Under the pieces are notes generated by a model, which saw nothing but the letters and a program-made list of their open reading frames with translations, was not told the DNA's origin and searched no databases. The position numbers and the translations under genes are program-made. Of a stretch of 64,000 bases of DNA, positions 40,632 to 49,971 are shown piece by piece. The stretch's first letter is position 1, and every line of letters starts with the position of its first letter. Source of the DNA: Methylobacterium planeticum (lineage in GTDB: Bacteria; Pseudomonadota; Alphaproteobacteria; Rhizobiales; Beijerinckiaceae); the NCBI RefSeq assembly GCF_008806345.1, contig NZ_VZZJ01000008.1, positions 1 through 64,000 on the forward strand, given 5' to 3'.

Positions 40632-41903
40632 TCAGGAATGGACCTCGGCGAGGCGCAGGCCGGTGAATTGCCAGCGCTGATGCGGGTAGAAGAAGTTGCG
40701 GTAGGGCACCCGCGCATGCCCGTCCGGCGTGGCCGCCGAGGAGCCCCGCAGCACGAACTGGTTCGACATGAACTTGCCGTTGTACTCGCCGAGCGCTCCC
40801 GCGATCGGGCGGTAGCCCGGATAGGCGGTGTAGGCGCTGCGGGTCCATTGCCAGACGAGGCCGAAAGCGTCGTCCAGCGCCCCGTCGCGGGCGGCGACCT
40901 CCCAATCCTGCTCGGTCGGCAGGTCGCGCCCGGCCCAGCGCGCGTAGGCGTCGGCCTCGTAGTAGCTGATATGGGTGACGGGCAGGCCCGGATCGACCGG
41001 CCGGAGGCCGGCCAGGGTCATGGTGGCCCAGCTGCCCTGCGCGTCGCGGCGCCAGTAGCCCGGCGCCTCCCAGCCCTCCGCCTGCACGGCGAGCCAGCCG
41101 TCCGAGAGCCAGAGATCCGGCCGGGCGTAGCCCCCGTCCTCCATGAAGGCGAGCCATTGCGCGTTCGTCACCAGCGCCCGGTCGATGCGGACGGGCAGGA
41201 TCAGCACGTCGTGGCACGGCGATTCGTTGTCGAAGGAGAAGCCCTCGCCCGCGTGCCCCACCGTCGTGACGCCGCCGGGCAGGTCGACCGTGCCGGCGCA
41301 CGCCTCGGGCCGGGGGAAGCGCCAGTCCGGGTCGTAGGCCGGCCCGAGGGGGTTCTGCGCGAAGGCGTGCAGGATATCGGTGAGAAGGAGTTCCTGGTGC
41401 TGCTGCTCGTGGTAGAGCCCGATCTCGAGGATCGGCAGCACCACGTCGAGGGCCGCGGGCGTCGCCCCGGCGAGGAGCGCCGCGACGGCCCGGTCCACGT
41501 GGGCGCGGTAGCCCGCGACCTCGCCGGCGGTGGGCCGCGTGATCAGCCCGCGCAGGATGCGCGGCTGGCGCGGGCCGGCGGCCACGTAATACGAGTTGAA
41601 GAGGTAGTGCAGGCGCTCGTCGTAGATGGCGTAGCCGGGGGCGTGCTCGCGCAGCAGGAACTGCTCGAAGAACCAGGTCGTGTGGGCGCGGTGCCACTTC
41701 GTCGGGCTCGCATCCGCCATCGACTGGATCTGCTGATCCTCCGGCGAGAGGGGGGCCGCGCGGCGCTCGGTCTCGTCGCGCACATGCCGGAAGGCCGCGA
41801 TCCAGGCCTGCCGGTCGGCCGGACGCGCCGAGAGGGCGGGAGGCGGAAAGGCGGCCTGCGCCTGATACGAGCCCATCGGGCGGATTGCCGCCGTCGCTGC
41901 CAT
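40632..41903 (-). CDS. egtB: Ergothioneine biosynthesis sulfoxide synthase
   Basis: A 423-aa non-haem iron enzyme that joins hercynine to a thiol (gamma-glutamylcysteine or cysteine) with O2. The N-terminal DinB-like domain supplies the iron ligands: a His in SPTKWHRAHTTWFFEQF and HEQQHQE (HxxxHxE). The C-terminal FGE-sulfatase-like domain shows FSFDNESPCHDVLI, VTNAQWLAFMEDGGY, WQWTRSAYTAYPGY and KFMSNQFVLRGSS. ATG at 41903 follows AGGGGA. The partners egtA, egtC and egtE are not in this window. Confidence 0.93.
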   Translation of the reverse strand: MAATAAIRPMGSYQAQAAFPPPALSARPADRQAWIAAFRHVRDETERRAAPLSPEDQQIQSMADASPTKWHRAHTTWFFEQFLLREHAPGYAIYDERLHYLFNSYYVAAGPRQPRILRGLITRPTAGEVAGYRAHVDRAVAALLAGATPAALDVVLPILEIGLYHEQQHQELLLTDILHAFAQNPLGPAYDPDWRFPRPEACAGTVDLPGGVTTVGHAGEGFSFDNESPCHDVLILPVRIDRALVTNAQWLAFMEDGGYARPDLWLSDGWLAVQAEGWEAPGYWRRDAQGSWATMTLAGLRPVDPGLPVTHISYYEADAYARWAGRDLPTEQDWEVAARDGALDDAFGLVWQWTRSAYTAYPGYRPIAGALGEYNGKFMSNQFVLRGSSAATPDGHARVPYRNFFYPHQRWQFTGLRLAEVHS

Positions 41904-42169
41904 GACGATCGTCCCCTGTTGCCCGCGCGACGGAGAAACCCGTCCCACGGGGAGGCGTGGCCGAGGGAAATATGTGCCCACAGGTTTTCGGCAACGCTCG
42001 GGGCCGTGGCACCGTTCGTCGCGGCATCCCGCCCCGTGCCGTCTCGCACCTAACGGTGCGGTTACGAGATCGCCTCCGCGTTCGACGGCCATTTTCCGGA
42101 CTCAGTGAGATGGCCTTAACCCTCGGGCCCGACACTGTGCCCTTCCTACGGTGCCGGAACGCGCGTCAG

Positions 42170-43045
42170 ATGCGGATCGATCTCATGGCCGGGGCCAGCC
42201 TGTCCGCTGCCGTCCTCCGGGCGGCGCCGGAGCCCACCATCCTCGTCTTCGATTCCGGCCTCGGCGGCCTGACCGTGCTGGAGCAGGTGCGCCGCGCCCG
42301 GCCGGATGCCCGCTACGTCTACGCCGCGGACGACGCCGCCTTCCCGTACGGCCGGCTCTCGGAGGCGACCCTCGTGGCCCGGGTGCTCGCCGTGATGGAG
42401 CGGCTGCTCGCGCGCCACCGTCCCGATCTCGTGGTGATCGCCTGCAACACGGCCTCGACCCTCGTGCTGCCGGGGCTGCGTCAGACCTTCCAGACGCCCT
42501 TCGTGGGGGTCGTGCCGCCGATCAAGCCCGCCGCCGAGACCACGCGCTCGCGCCTCGTCTCGCTCCTCGCCACCCCCGGCACCGTGGCCCGCGCCTACAC
42601 GCACGACCTGATCCGGACCTACGCGGGCGCCTGCCGGGTAGCCCTCGTCGGCTCGCCGAACCTCGCCAACTACGCCGAGGCCGAGCTCGCGGGCACGCCC
42701 GTCGACGACGCCGCCCTGATGGCCGAGCTCGCCCCCTGCTTCGTCACGGCGGAGGACGGCCGGCGCACCGACGTCGTCTGCCTCGCCTGCACCCATTACC
42801 CGCTGCTGCTCCCCCGCTTCGAGCGCCTCGCGCCCTGGCCGGTGACCTGGATCGACCCGGCTCCCGCCATCGCCCGGCGGGTGACGCAGCTCCTCGGCCC
42901 CGGCGACCGGTCGGTGCGTGGCGACGCCCCGGTCCTCGGCGCCTTCACGGGGGGCGAGGGCCTGAACGCCCCCTTGCGCGCCTCGCTCGCGGGCCGCGGG
43001 CTCGCCGAGGTCACGCTCGAGGCGATGCCGCTCGCCCTGCAATAG
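42170..43045 (+). CDS. murI: Glutamate racemase
   Basis: A 291-aa enzyme that interconverts L- and D-glutamate for peptidoglycan. Diagnostic motifs are ILVFDSGLGGLTVL at the N-terminus, the first catalytic cysteine in VIACNTASTLVLP, and the second in VCLACTHYPLLLP. ATG at 42170 is selected with GGAAC about 10 nt upstream; in-frame ATGs at 42110 and 42185 are alternatives. It is divergent from egtB. Confidence 0.93.
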   Translation: MRIDLMAGASLSAAVLRAAPEPTILVFDSGLGGLTVLEQVRRARPDARYVYAADDAAFPYGRLSEATLVARVLAVMERLLARHRPDLVVIACNTASTLVLPGLRQTFQTPFVGVVPPIKPAAETTRSRLVSLLATPGTVARAYTHDLIRTYAGACRVALVGSPNLANYAEAELAGTPVDDAALMAELAPCFVTAEDGRRTDVVCLACTHYPLLLPRFERLAPWPVTWIDPAPAIARRVTQLLGPGDRSVRGDAPVLGAFTGGEGLNAPLRASLAGRGLAEVTLEAMPLALQ

Positions 43046-43107
43046 GGCTCGGCCGGCAAGCCCCGGCCGGCAAGACCCGGCCCCGCCGGTGCGTCGATCG
43101 CCGAGGA

Positions 43108-43180
43108 TTGACCATTCCGCCCGGCTGCACTAAGGACGCCGGGTTCGCGGGGCTCCGATGAGGGGCCCCGTGGCTTTTTC
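43108..43180 (+). promoter_or_regulatory. rpsD promoter and leader hairpin with U-run (possible attenuator)
   Basis: TTGACC (43108-43113) and TAAGGA (43131-43136) are 17 bp apart. Just after the expected start of transcription, GGGGCTCC (43149-43156) pairs with GGGGCCCC (43162-43169) with one T-G wobble, followed by GTGGCTTTTTC. This could be the terminator of murI or an attenuator in the rpsD leader. Confidence 0.45.
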
Positions 43181-43290
43181 ATACGCACCCGTGAGCGGGC
43201 TCAGCCCCGCTCTGTCGTCCCGGCGGCGTCTCGCCATCGGGAAGAGGAGGGCGCGTTCCTCGATAGACTCGGATACCGAGAGGACACGCG

Positions 43291-43908
43291 ATGTCGAAGC
43301 GGATTCAGGCGAAGCACAAGCTCGATCGCCGCATGGGCCAGAACATCTGGGGCCGCCCGAAGAGCCCCGTGAACCGCCGTGAGTACGGCCCCGGCCAGCA
43401 CGGCCAGCGCCGCAAGGGCAAGATGAGCGACTTCGGCACGCAGCTGCGCGCCAAGCAGAAGCTCAAGGGCTATTACGGCAACATCACCGAGAAGCAGTTC
43501 CGCCGCTACTACGCCGAGGCGATCCGCCTGCGCGGCGATTCCGGCGAGAACCTGATCGGCCTGCTCGAGCGCCGCCTCGACGCCGTGGTGTACCGGGCGA
43601 AGTTCGTGGCGACCCCCTTCGCGGCGCGTCAGTTCGTCAACCACGGCCACATCAAGGTCAACGGCCGCCGCGTGAACATCCCGAGCTTCCTCGTGAAGCC
43701 CGGCGACGTGATCGAGGTGAAGGAAGCCTCTCGCCAGCTCGAGATCGTCGTCGTGGCGAGCCAGCTCGCCGAGCGCGACGTGCCCGACTACATCGAGGTC
43801 GACCACCAGAAGATGACCGCGCGCGTCACCCGCGTCCCGGGCCTCGGCGAGGTGCCCTACGCGGTGCAGATGGAACCGAACCTCGTGATCGAGTTCTACT
43901 CGCGCTGA
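43291..43908 (+). CDS. rpsD: 30S ribosomal protein S4
   Basis: 205 aa, complete: [52 protein letters not shown] is the expected N-terminus. The S4 RNA-binding domain follows ([49 protein letters not shown]), ending in VIEFYSR. S4 binds 16S rRNA early in assembly. GAGAGGAC upstream is the ribosome binding site. It has a strong hairpin after the stop and an unusual leader (43108-43180). Confidence 0.97.
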   Translation: MSKRIQAKHKLDRRMGQNIWGRPKSPVNRREYGPGQHGQRRKGKMSDFGTQLRAKQKLKGYYGNITEKQFRRYYAEAIRLRGDSGENLIGLLERRLDAVVYRAKFVATPFAARQFVNHGHIKVNGRRVNIPSFLVKPGDVIEVKEASRQLEIVVVASQLAERDVPDYIEVDHQKMTARVTRVPGLGEVPYAVQMEPNLVIEFYSR

Positions 43909-43944
43909 TCCCGGCCCGTCGCCGAGACGATCATCGAGATCCGG

Positions 43945-43971
43945 AAGGGCCGCCCGCGAGGGCGGCCCTTT
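43945..43971. terminator. Bidirectional terminator after rpsD
   Basis: AAGGGCCGCCC and GGGCGGCCCTT form a perfect 11-bp stem closed by a GCGA (GNRA) tetraloop, with AA/TTT at the ends. It lies between convergent rpsD and the ABC ATPase gene. Confidence 0.8.
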
Positions 43972-43986
43972 CCGCGTTCGGGGAGC

Positions 43987-44934
43987 CTAATCCGAGGGGG
44001 TGCGCGCCACCGCCGCCACCGCGCGGATCGCCTCGAGGGTCAGGACCCGGTCCGGGTCGCCCGCGACCCGCAGGCGCGTCGCACCCCGCGCCAGCATCTC
44101 CGAGAGCGCGTCGCGCAGGGGCGCATCGGCGGCGATCTCGGCCGCCTCCGGTGCCGTCCCGGGCTCGGCGGCCTCCGCCACCGTCGTGAGGGCGAGGCGC
44201 CGCAGCGCCCGGTCCTGCCCCACGAAGGCGGCCGCGAAGGCGTCCGCAGGCCGGGCCAGGATCTCGGCCGGCGCATCCGCCTGGACGAGGCGCCCGGCCC
44301 GCATCAGGGCGACGCGGTCGCCCATCAGCATGGCCTCGTCGATGTCGTGGGTGACGATGATCACGGTCTTCGACAGCCGCCGCAGGATCGCGCCGATCTC
44401 CGCCTGCAGGCGCCCGCGCGCCACGGGATCGACCGCCCCGAAGGGCTCGTCCATGAGGAGCACGGGCGGGTCGGCCGCGAGGGCGCGGGCGACGCCGACG
44501 CGCTGGCGCTGGCCGCCGGAGAGCGCCTCGGGGCGCCGGTCGCGGAAGGTCGCGGGATCGAGGCCGACGAGGTCGAGCATGGCCTCGACCCGCTCGGCGA
44601 TGCGCCGGCGCGGCCAGCCGAGGAGGTGCGGCACCGTGGCGACGTTCTGGGCGACGCTGCGGTGGGGAAACAGGCCGATGCCCTGCAGCACGTAGCCGAT
44701 GCCGCGCCGGAGCGCGATCGGGTCCATCGCCATCACGTCGGCGTCCCCGACGGTGATGCGGCCGGAATCGGGCTCCACCAGCCGGTTGACCATGCGCAGG
44801 GTCGTCGACTTGCCGCAGCCCGACGGACCGATCAGCACGCAGGTCGTGCCCTCCGGGATGGTGAGGTCGAGCCGGTCCACCGCCGGGTCGGCGGAGCCGG
44901 GGAAGCGCTTCGAGACGCCCTCGAACCGGATCAC
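43987..44934 (-). CDS. ABC transporter ATP-binding protein, osmoprotectant (OpuCA/ProV) type
   Basis: A 315-aa ATPase: Walker A GPSGCGKST, Q-loop YVLQGIGLFPHRSVAQN, signature LSGGQRQRVGVARAL, Walker B PVLLMDEPFGAVD, H-loop VTHDIDEA. The sequence before the signature (LFPHRSVAQNVATVPHLLGWP) is typical of glycine betaine/choline importers. The C-terminal 80 residues are a shortened CBS-like region (DALSEMLARGATRLRVAGDPDRVLT), normally an ionic-strength sensor. Neither permease nor binding protein is adjacent in this window, so it may serve a transporter encoded elsewhere. Confidence 0.85.
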   Translation of the reverse strand: MIRFEGVSKRFPGSADPAVDRLDLTIPEGTTCVLIGPSGCGKSTTLRMVNRLVEPDSGRITVGDADVMAMDPIALRRGIGYVLQGIGLFPHRSVAQNVATVPHLLGWPRRRIAERVEAMLDLVGLDPATFRDRRPEALSGGQRQRVGVARALAADPPVLLMDEPFGAVDPVARGRLQAEIGAILRRLSKTVIIVTHDIDEAMLMGDRVALMRAGRLVQADAPAEILARPADAFAAAFVGQDRALRRLALTTVAEAAEPGTAPEAAEIAADAPLRDALSEMLARGATRLRVAGDPDRVLTLEAIRAVAAVARTPSD

Positions 44935-45019
44935 GGCCGGCCGCGATCGCGCGAGGGGCGCGGCCGGGGTGGCGGGCTCAGCGGCCCGTCCTCACGGGCG
45001 CGGCCTCAGCCGCCCACCC

Positions 45020-45280
45020 TCAGCAGCCCTTGCAGATCGAGCCCATGGTGGTGCGCATCTTCGAGTCCCAGGCCTTGTCGCGGTTGGTCGCGGCCTTCTG
45101 GGCCTTCGCCATCTCGGCCTGGGCCGCCGGCGCCATCGGCGAGCCGCCGCCCGGCGGCTTGGTGACGCCGGTCGACGTGATGTTGCGCGGGGGCGCTCCC
45201 GAGCGGCCGGGCTCCTGGGCGAGGGCGGCCCCGGTCAGGAGGGTCGAGACGAGGGCTGTTGCGGCCAGGATGCGGCGCAT
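45020..45280 (-). CDS. Small exported protein, 86 aa
   Basis: ATG at 45280 follows GGGGAT. A signal peptide (MRRILAATALVSTLLTGAALAQ) precedes a Pro/Gly-rich mature chain and an amphipathic helix (AQAEMAKAQKAATNRDKAWDSK) ending in SICKGC. The paired C-terminal cysteines suggest a disulphide or metal contact in the periplasm. No family recognised. Confidence 0.65.
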   Translation of the reverse strand: MRRILAATALVSTLLTGAALAQEPGRSGAPPRNITSTGVTKPPGGGSPMAPAAQAEMAKAQKAATNRDKAWDSKMRTTMGSICKGC

Positions 45281-45453
45281 GGATTGTGATCCCCAGGATG
45301 AGGTGCCGCGGCCCGCCTCGACACTCGGGCCGGGGCAGGCCGTCAACCGGCTGCAACCCGCGCGGTAGCGCGCGGAGTGGCGGAAATTATGGCGTGCAGG
45401 GTGTCGACAAAGCGTTTCGCCGCAAGCGAAAAGTGCGGGCTCAGGAGAAGGCC

Positions 45454-45807
45454 TTGCCGAGACCAGCCACCGGGATGCCCCCGTCGAACCGCCGCGAGGC
45501 CGTCGCCGCGTGCCTGCGCCGCCTCGCCCCGCGGCTCCCCGCCTTCGAGGCCGAGGCGGCCCTCGACCGGGCGCTCGCGAGCCCCGGCCTCCGCCGCGCG
45601 GCGCCCGACACCGCGGCGCGCCTCGCGCTGATCGCGTATGCCCGCCATGCCTTCACCGATTACGACGATCTCCTCGCCGAGGGCTACGATCGCGACAGCG
45701 CCCGCCACTTCGTCCTCGACGCGCTGAACGCCGTGCTGGCGGATTGGGGCGCTCCGCCCATCCCCGAGGCGGACGGTGATCCGACGGCTGGGGATACGGA
45801 CCCCTGA
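45454..45807 (+). CDS. DUF2293 domain protein, 117 aa
   Basis: The core ARLALIAYARHAFTDYDDLLAEGYDRDSARHFVLDALNAVLADWG is the DUF2293 signature. TTG at 45454 is preferred because an excellent AGGAGAAGG site sits just before it; ATG at 45475 has none. It is a soluble protein of unknown function that occurs in many alphaproteobacteria. Confidence 0.75.
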   Translation: MPRPATGMPPSNRREAVAACLRRLAPRLPAFEAEAALDRALASPGLRRAAPDTAARLALIAYARHAFTDYDDLLAEGYDRDSARHFVLDALNAVLADWGAPPIPEADGDPTAGDTDP

Positions 45808-45907
45808 CGGGGCCGCGGATTGTTGACCGCGCGTGATCGAACCGTCACGCCGGCCCGGTGTTAGGGAGAGGCCGCCGCGATCGGTGGCCCGACAGGAGCG
45901 ACACGAC

Positions 45908-46117
45908 ATGCAGATCAGCGCGCGCAACGTCATCAAGGGCACCATCGTGGCGATCGAGAAGGGCGCGACCACCGCGCACGTGAAGATCGAGATCGCCCCC
46001 GGCCAGATCGTCACCGCCTCGATCACCAACGATTCCGTCGACGCCCTCAAGCTCACCAATGGCGGCCAGGCCTACGCGGTCGTGAAGGCCTCCGACGTGA
46101 TGGTGGCGGTGGATTGA
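45908..46117 (+). CDS. Molbindin (Mop/TOBE domain) molybdate-binding protein
   Basis: A 69-aa single TOBE/Mop domain: MQISARNVIKGTIVAIEKGATTAHVKIEIAPGQIVTASITNDSVDALKLTNGGQAYAVVKASDVMVAVD is the whole family length. Molbindins assemble into hexamers that bind molybdate or tungstate in the cytoplasm, buffering supply for enzymes such as the formate dehydrogenase in this window. AGGAG lies upstream. The next gene begins 5 bp after its stop, so the two are probably co-transcribed. Confidence 0.9.
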   Translation: MQISARNVIKGTIVAIEKGATTAHVKIEIAPGQIVTASITNDSVDALKLTNGGQAYAVVKASDVMVAVD

Positions 46118-46122
46118 GGCGG

Positions 46123-46704
46123 ATGCGCCGGGCGCTCCTCGGTCTGGCCCTCGTCCTCGCGGGCGCCGGGGCGCGGGCGCAGCCCGCGCCGGAGGGCCAG
46201 GCCGCGCCGGAGAGCCAAGCCGGGGCCGCCGCCCGGCCCGCGTCGGGTCCGGCCGCGCCCGTCCCCTCCGCCTGCACGGATTTCGCGTGGTCGCTGATGC
46301 GCGAGGAGGCGTGGTTCGCCGCGCCGGGGCTGGCGCAGGTCGCCTCGGGGGACGCCGTGCGGGCGGAGATGCCCGGGGCCGTGCTCGCGCTGAAGCCCGA
46401 TGCCGAGGTCGCCTTCCCGGTCTCGCCCTCGAAGGTCCCCCCGCCGGGGAGCTACGGCGGCGTGCTGCGCTTCCCCGCCCCGATCCAGCCCGGGATCTAC
46501 CAGGTCACCCTCTCGGACGAGGCCTGGATCGACGTCAGCCAGGACGGCCAGACGACGCGGCCGCCGATGGCGCACACCCTCAATCCCGCCTGCCCGACCC
46601 TGCGCAAGAGCCTGCGCTACCAGTTCGGCACCGCCCCGGTGATCATCGAGATCAGCGGCGCGAAGCGGGACACGATCAAGATCGCGATCGCCCCCGTCGA
46701 GTAG
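46123..46704 (+). CDS. Exported protein of unknown function, 193 aa
   Basis: A signal peptide ([19 protein letters not shown] region) is followed by a Pro/Ala/Gln linker (about 20-48) and a compact beta-rich domain: [104 protein letters not shown]. Two cysteines may form a disulphide. The ending resembles quiver-like or IalB-like beta domains, but I do not assign a family. It directly follows the molbindin gene. Confidence 0.65.
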   Translation: MRRALLGLALVLAGAGARAQPAPEGQAAPESQAGAAARPASGPAAPVPSACTDFAWSLMREEAWFAAPGLAQVASGDAVRAEMPGAVLALKPDAEVAFPVSPSKVPPPGSYGGVLRFPAPIQPGIYQVTLSDEAWIDVSQDGQTTRPPMAHTLNPACPTLRKSLRYQFGTAPVIIEISGAKRDTIKIAIAPVE

Positions 46705-46813
46705 CGCCGCGGGCGCGGGGCCGGGCTGCCGTGCCCTGCCCCTCGTTGCCCCCCGGGGGCGTTGGCGGGTAGGGTGCCGGCCCGTCCCCGGCAGCGGAAC
46801 GCGACTGATCGCC

Positions 46814-47854
46814 ATGAACGTCCTCGGCATCGAAACCACCTGCGACGAGACCGCCGCGGCCATCGTCTCCCCCGGCGAGGACGGGCGCGGCCTGATCCGG
46901 GCGAACGAGGTGCTGAGCCAGATCGCCGAGCATGCGGCCTACGGGGGCGTGGTGCCGGAGATCGCCGCCCGCGCCCATGTCGAGGTGCTCGACCGGCTGA
47001 TCGCCCGCGCCCTCGAAACCGCCGGGATGCGGCTCGCGGATCTCGACGGCATCGCGGTGGCGGCCGGGCCCGGCCTGATCGGCGGCGTGCTGATCGGCCT
47101 CGTGACGGCCAAGACCCTCTCCCTCGTCGCCCGCAGGCCGCTCGTCGCCGTCAACCACCTCGAGGCGCATGCCCTGACGGCGCGGCTCACCGACGGGCTG
47201 GCATTCCCCTACCTGCTGCTGCTCGCCTCGGGCGGCCACACGCAGCTCGTCGCCGTGAAGGGCGTCGGCGAGTATGTCCGGCTCGGCACTACCATCGACG
47301 ACGCCATCGGAGAGGCCTTCGACAAGGTCGCCAAGCTCCTCGGCCTCGGTTACCCGGGCGGCCCCGAGGTCGAGCGCATGGCGGAGGCGGGCGATCCCGA
47401 GCGCTTCGCGCTGCCCCGCCCGATGCTCGGCCGGCGCGAGGCGAACTTCTCCCTTTCGGGGCTCAAGACGGCCCTGCGCATCGAGGCGGAGCGGATCGCG
47501 CCGCTGGCCGAGCGCGACGTCGCCGATCTCTGCGCCGGCTTCCAGGCCGCCGTGGTGGACGTGGTGGTGGACCGCCTGCGCGTCGCCCTGCGCGGCTTCG
47601 GGGCCGTGGCCGGACACCCGACCGCCCTGGTGGCGGCCGGCGGCGTCTCCGCCAACGGCGCCATCCGGCGCGCCCTCGCGGCCCAGGCCGGCCAGGCGGG
47701 CCTCGCCTTCGTGGCGCCCCCGCTCGCCCTCTGCGGCGACAACGGCGCCATGATCGCCTGGGCCGGGCTGGAGCGCCTGCGCCTCGGCCTCGTCGACGAC
47801 CTCACGGCGCCCGCCCGCGCCCGCTGGCCCTTCGCGGAGGCCCCCGCCGCGTGA
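46814..47854 (+). CDS. tsaD: tRNA N6-adenosine threonylcarbamoyltransferase TsaD
   Basis: 346 aa of the ASKHA fold: [42 protein letters not shown], the metal ligands in [34 protein letters not shown], and [10 protein letters not shown]. It transfers threonylcarbamoyl to A37 of ANN-decoding tRNAs with TsaB/E. Its stop overlaps the next gene by 4 nt (GTGA). Confidence 0.97.
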   Translation: MNVLGIETTCDETAAAIVSPGEDGRGLIRANEVLSQIAEHAAYGGVVPEIAARAHVEVLDRLIARALETAGMRLADLDGIAVAAGPGLIGGVLIGLVTAKTLSLVARRPLVAVNHLEAHALTARLTDGLAFPYLLLLASGGHTQLVAVKGVGEYVRLGTTIDDAIGEAFDKVAKLLGLGYPGGPEVERMAEAGDPERFALPRPMLGRREANFSLSGLKTALRIEAERIAPLAERDVADLCAGFQAAVVDVVVDRLRVALRGFGAVAGHPTALVAAGGVSANGAIRRALAAQAGQAGLAFVAPPLALCGDNGAMIAWAGLERLRLGLVDDLTAPARARWPFAEAPAA

Positions 47855-48876
47855 GGCGCACCGGGCGCCTCGTCCTGCCGCGGGGCAACTTCCTGGAAGC
47901 GGTTCGTCCCCCCGCCGCACCCGAGCCCGCATTCGCGCCCGCGCCGCTCCCGGCGGATGCGGGCGCCCCGCCCGAGATCCAGGCCCGCTGGCGCGACCTC
48001 GTCGACCGGCGCCTGCCGGAGGCCGCGCGGGGACGGCCCGGCTGGCCGGTGCGCCTCGACCATTGCTTCGCCCGCATCCTCCTCGACAATGCCTGCGGCG
48101 GTCCCTGGCGCGAGAGCGTGACGGCTCCGGCCTGGGCGAACATGCCGCCGGCCCGCCTCGCCACCGCGATCGACCTCGGCGAGGCCGTGCTGGCCGACCG
48201 CGCCGACCTCGACCTCCTCAACCGCCGCTCCCTGCAGTGGCGCGGCAAGCGCAAGGTGCCGGCCGCCCCCGACGGCCTGCGGGACGGAGCGCTCATCCTG
48301 CGCCGCTGGCGCCGGGGCGACGACGCGCCCTTCGCGGCCCTGAACGCCGACCCGGCGGTGATGCGCCATTTCCCCGATCTCAAGAACCGGAGCGAGAGCC
48401 TGTGGGAGGCCCGTGCCCTCGACCGGCGCTTCGAGGCGGACGGGTTCGGCCCCTGGGCCGTCGGCCTCGAGGGAGGAGCCGCGCCGGCGGAGCCGTTCCT
48501 CGGCTTCGTCGGCGCCATGCGGCTGATGCGGCCGATGCCGTTCGCGGGGGGCGAGCGGCCGGGCGCCCTGGTCGAGGTCGGCTGGCGACTGGCGCAGTCC
48601 GGCTGGGGCCGGGGGCTCGCCACCCGCGCGGCCCGGCTCGCCCTCCGCGACCTCTTCGCCCGCTGCGGGGTCGCGGCCGTGGTGGCCTTCACGGCCGCCG
48701 GGAACGCGCCCTCGCGGCGCGTGATGGAGCGGCTCGGCATGACCCGCGACCCGGCCGAGGATTTCGATCATCCGGCGCTCGCCGCCGACGACCCGCTGCG
48801 GCGGCACGTGCTGTATCGCCTGACCGGCGCCGCGTTCGGGGCGCAGGACGGGGCGGCGGCGGGAGGACGGGCATGA
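47851..48876 (+). CDS. GNAT acetyltransferase with an N-terminal extension domain, 341 aa
   Basis: The C-terminal 190 residues are a GNAT domain of the RimJ/RimL type: [78 protein letters not shown]. The first 150 residues form a separate domain ([53 protein letters not shown]) of a kind found alone as a small protein in alphaproteobacteria. The GTG start at 47851 overlaps tsaD, and its stop overlaps the gpsA ATG (ATGA). Confidence 0.85.
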   Translation: MRRTGRLVLPRGNFLEAVRPPAAPEPAFAPAPLPADAGAPPEIQARWRDLVDRRLPEAARGRPGWPVRLDHCFARILLDNACGGPWRESVTAPAWANMPPARLATAIDLGEAVLADRADLDLLNRRSLQWRGKRKVPAAPDGLRDGALILRRWRRGDDAPFAALNADPAVMRHFPDLKNRSESLWEARALDRRFEADGFGPWAVGLEGGAAPAEPFLGFVGAMRLMRPMPFAGGERPGALVEVGWRLAQSGWGRGLATRAARLALRDLFARCGVAAVVAFTAAGNAPSRRVMERLGMTRDPAEDFDHPALAADDPLRRHVLYRLTGAAFGAQDGAAAGGRA

Positions 48877-49877
48877 GCGCGCAACCGAATGGCACGATCG
48901 CGGTCGTGGGTGGCGGCGCCTGGGGCACCGCCCTCGCCAACGCGGCTGCGGCGGCGGGCCGGCCCGTCACCCTCTGGCTGCGCGACGCCGGGGCCGCGGA
49001 GCGCCTGGAACGGACCCGCGAGAACGCCCGCTACCTGCCGGGCGTGCCCCTGCACCCGGGCATCCGGGCGACCGCCGAGGGCGCGGATCTGCGGACGGCG
49101 GAGGCCGTGCTCCTCGTCACCCCGGCCCAGACCCTGCGGGGCGTGCTGGCGCAGCTCGGGCCCGCCTTCAGGCCCGGCGCCCCGGCCGTGCTCTGCGCCA
49201 AGGGCATCGAGCGGGGAAGCGACGCCTTCATGAGCGCGGTGGCGGCCGAGGGCCTGCCGGCGGGCACCCCCGTCGCGGTCCTGTCCGGGCCGAGCTTCGC
49301 GGCGGATGTCGCCCGCAACCTGCCGACCGCCGTCACCCTGGCGTCCGAGGATGCGGATCTCGCCGCGCGCCTCGCCCGGATGCTGTCGGGCCCGAGCCTG
49401 CGCCTCTACCACACCGACGACGTGCGCGGCGTCGAGATCGGGGGCGCGGGCAAGAACGTGCTGGCCATCGCCTCCGGCATCGTCGCGGGCCGGGGCCTCG
49501 GCGAGAGCGCCCGCGCCGCCCTCATCGCCCGGGCCTTCGCGGAGCTGATGCGCTTCGCCCGCGCCTATGGCGGGCGGCCCGAGACCCTGATGGGCCTGTC
49601 GGGCCTCGGCGACCTCGTGCTCACGGCCTCCTCGCCGCAATCGCGCAACTTCGCCTTCGGCCAGCGCCTCGGCGAGGGCGCGACGCCGGAGGCGGCCTCC
49701 GGCGGCAAGCTCGCGGAGGGCGCCTTCACGGCCGCCGCCCTCGTGGCGCTGGCCCGCGCCCGGGAGGTCGAGATGCCGGTGGCGGAGGCGGTCGCGGCCA
49801 TCGTGTCCGGCGGAGCCAGCGTCGAGGCGGTGGTGGCGGGCCTCCTCGCGCGCCCGCTCAGGGCCGAGGCCGGATAG
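48873..49877 (+). CDS. gpsA: Glycerol-3-phosphate dehydrogenase [NAD(P)+]
   Basis: 334 aa: GGGAWGTALANAAAAAGRPVTLW is the nucleotide fold, LCAKGIERGSDAF, VLSGPSFAADVA, and the catalytic lysine in GGAGKNVLAIASGIVAG, then MGLSGLGDLVLTASS. It makes sn-glycerol 3-phosphate for phospholipids. Translational coupling with the GNAT gene by ATGA overlap. Confidence 0.97.
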   Translation: MSAQPNGTIAVVGGGAWGTALANAAAAAGRPVTLWLRDAGAAERLERTRENARYLPGVPLHPGIRATAEGADLRTAEAVLLVTPAQTLRGVLAQLGPAFRPGAPAVLCAKGIERGSDAFMSAVAAEGLPAGTPVAVLSGPSFAADVARNLPTAVTLASEDADLAARLARMLSGPSLRLYHTDDVRGVEIGGAGKNVLAIASGIVAGRGLGESARAALIARAFAELMRFARAYGGRPETLMGLSGLGDLVLTASSPQSRNFAFGQRLGEGATPEAASGGKLAEGAFTAAALVALARAREVEMPVAEAVAAIVSGGASVEAVVAGLLARPLRAEAG

Positions 49878-49971
49878 CCCGTTCGCGGGGCGGGATGACG
49901 CCCCCGGACCCATGGGAGCGGCCCGGCATTCTGCGCTAAACCTGCCCCCGCATCCGCGAAGGGGTCCCCGC

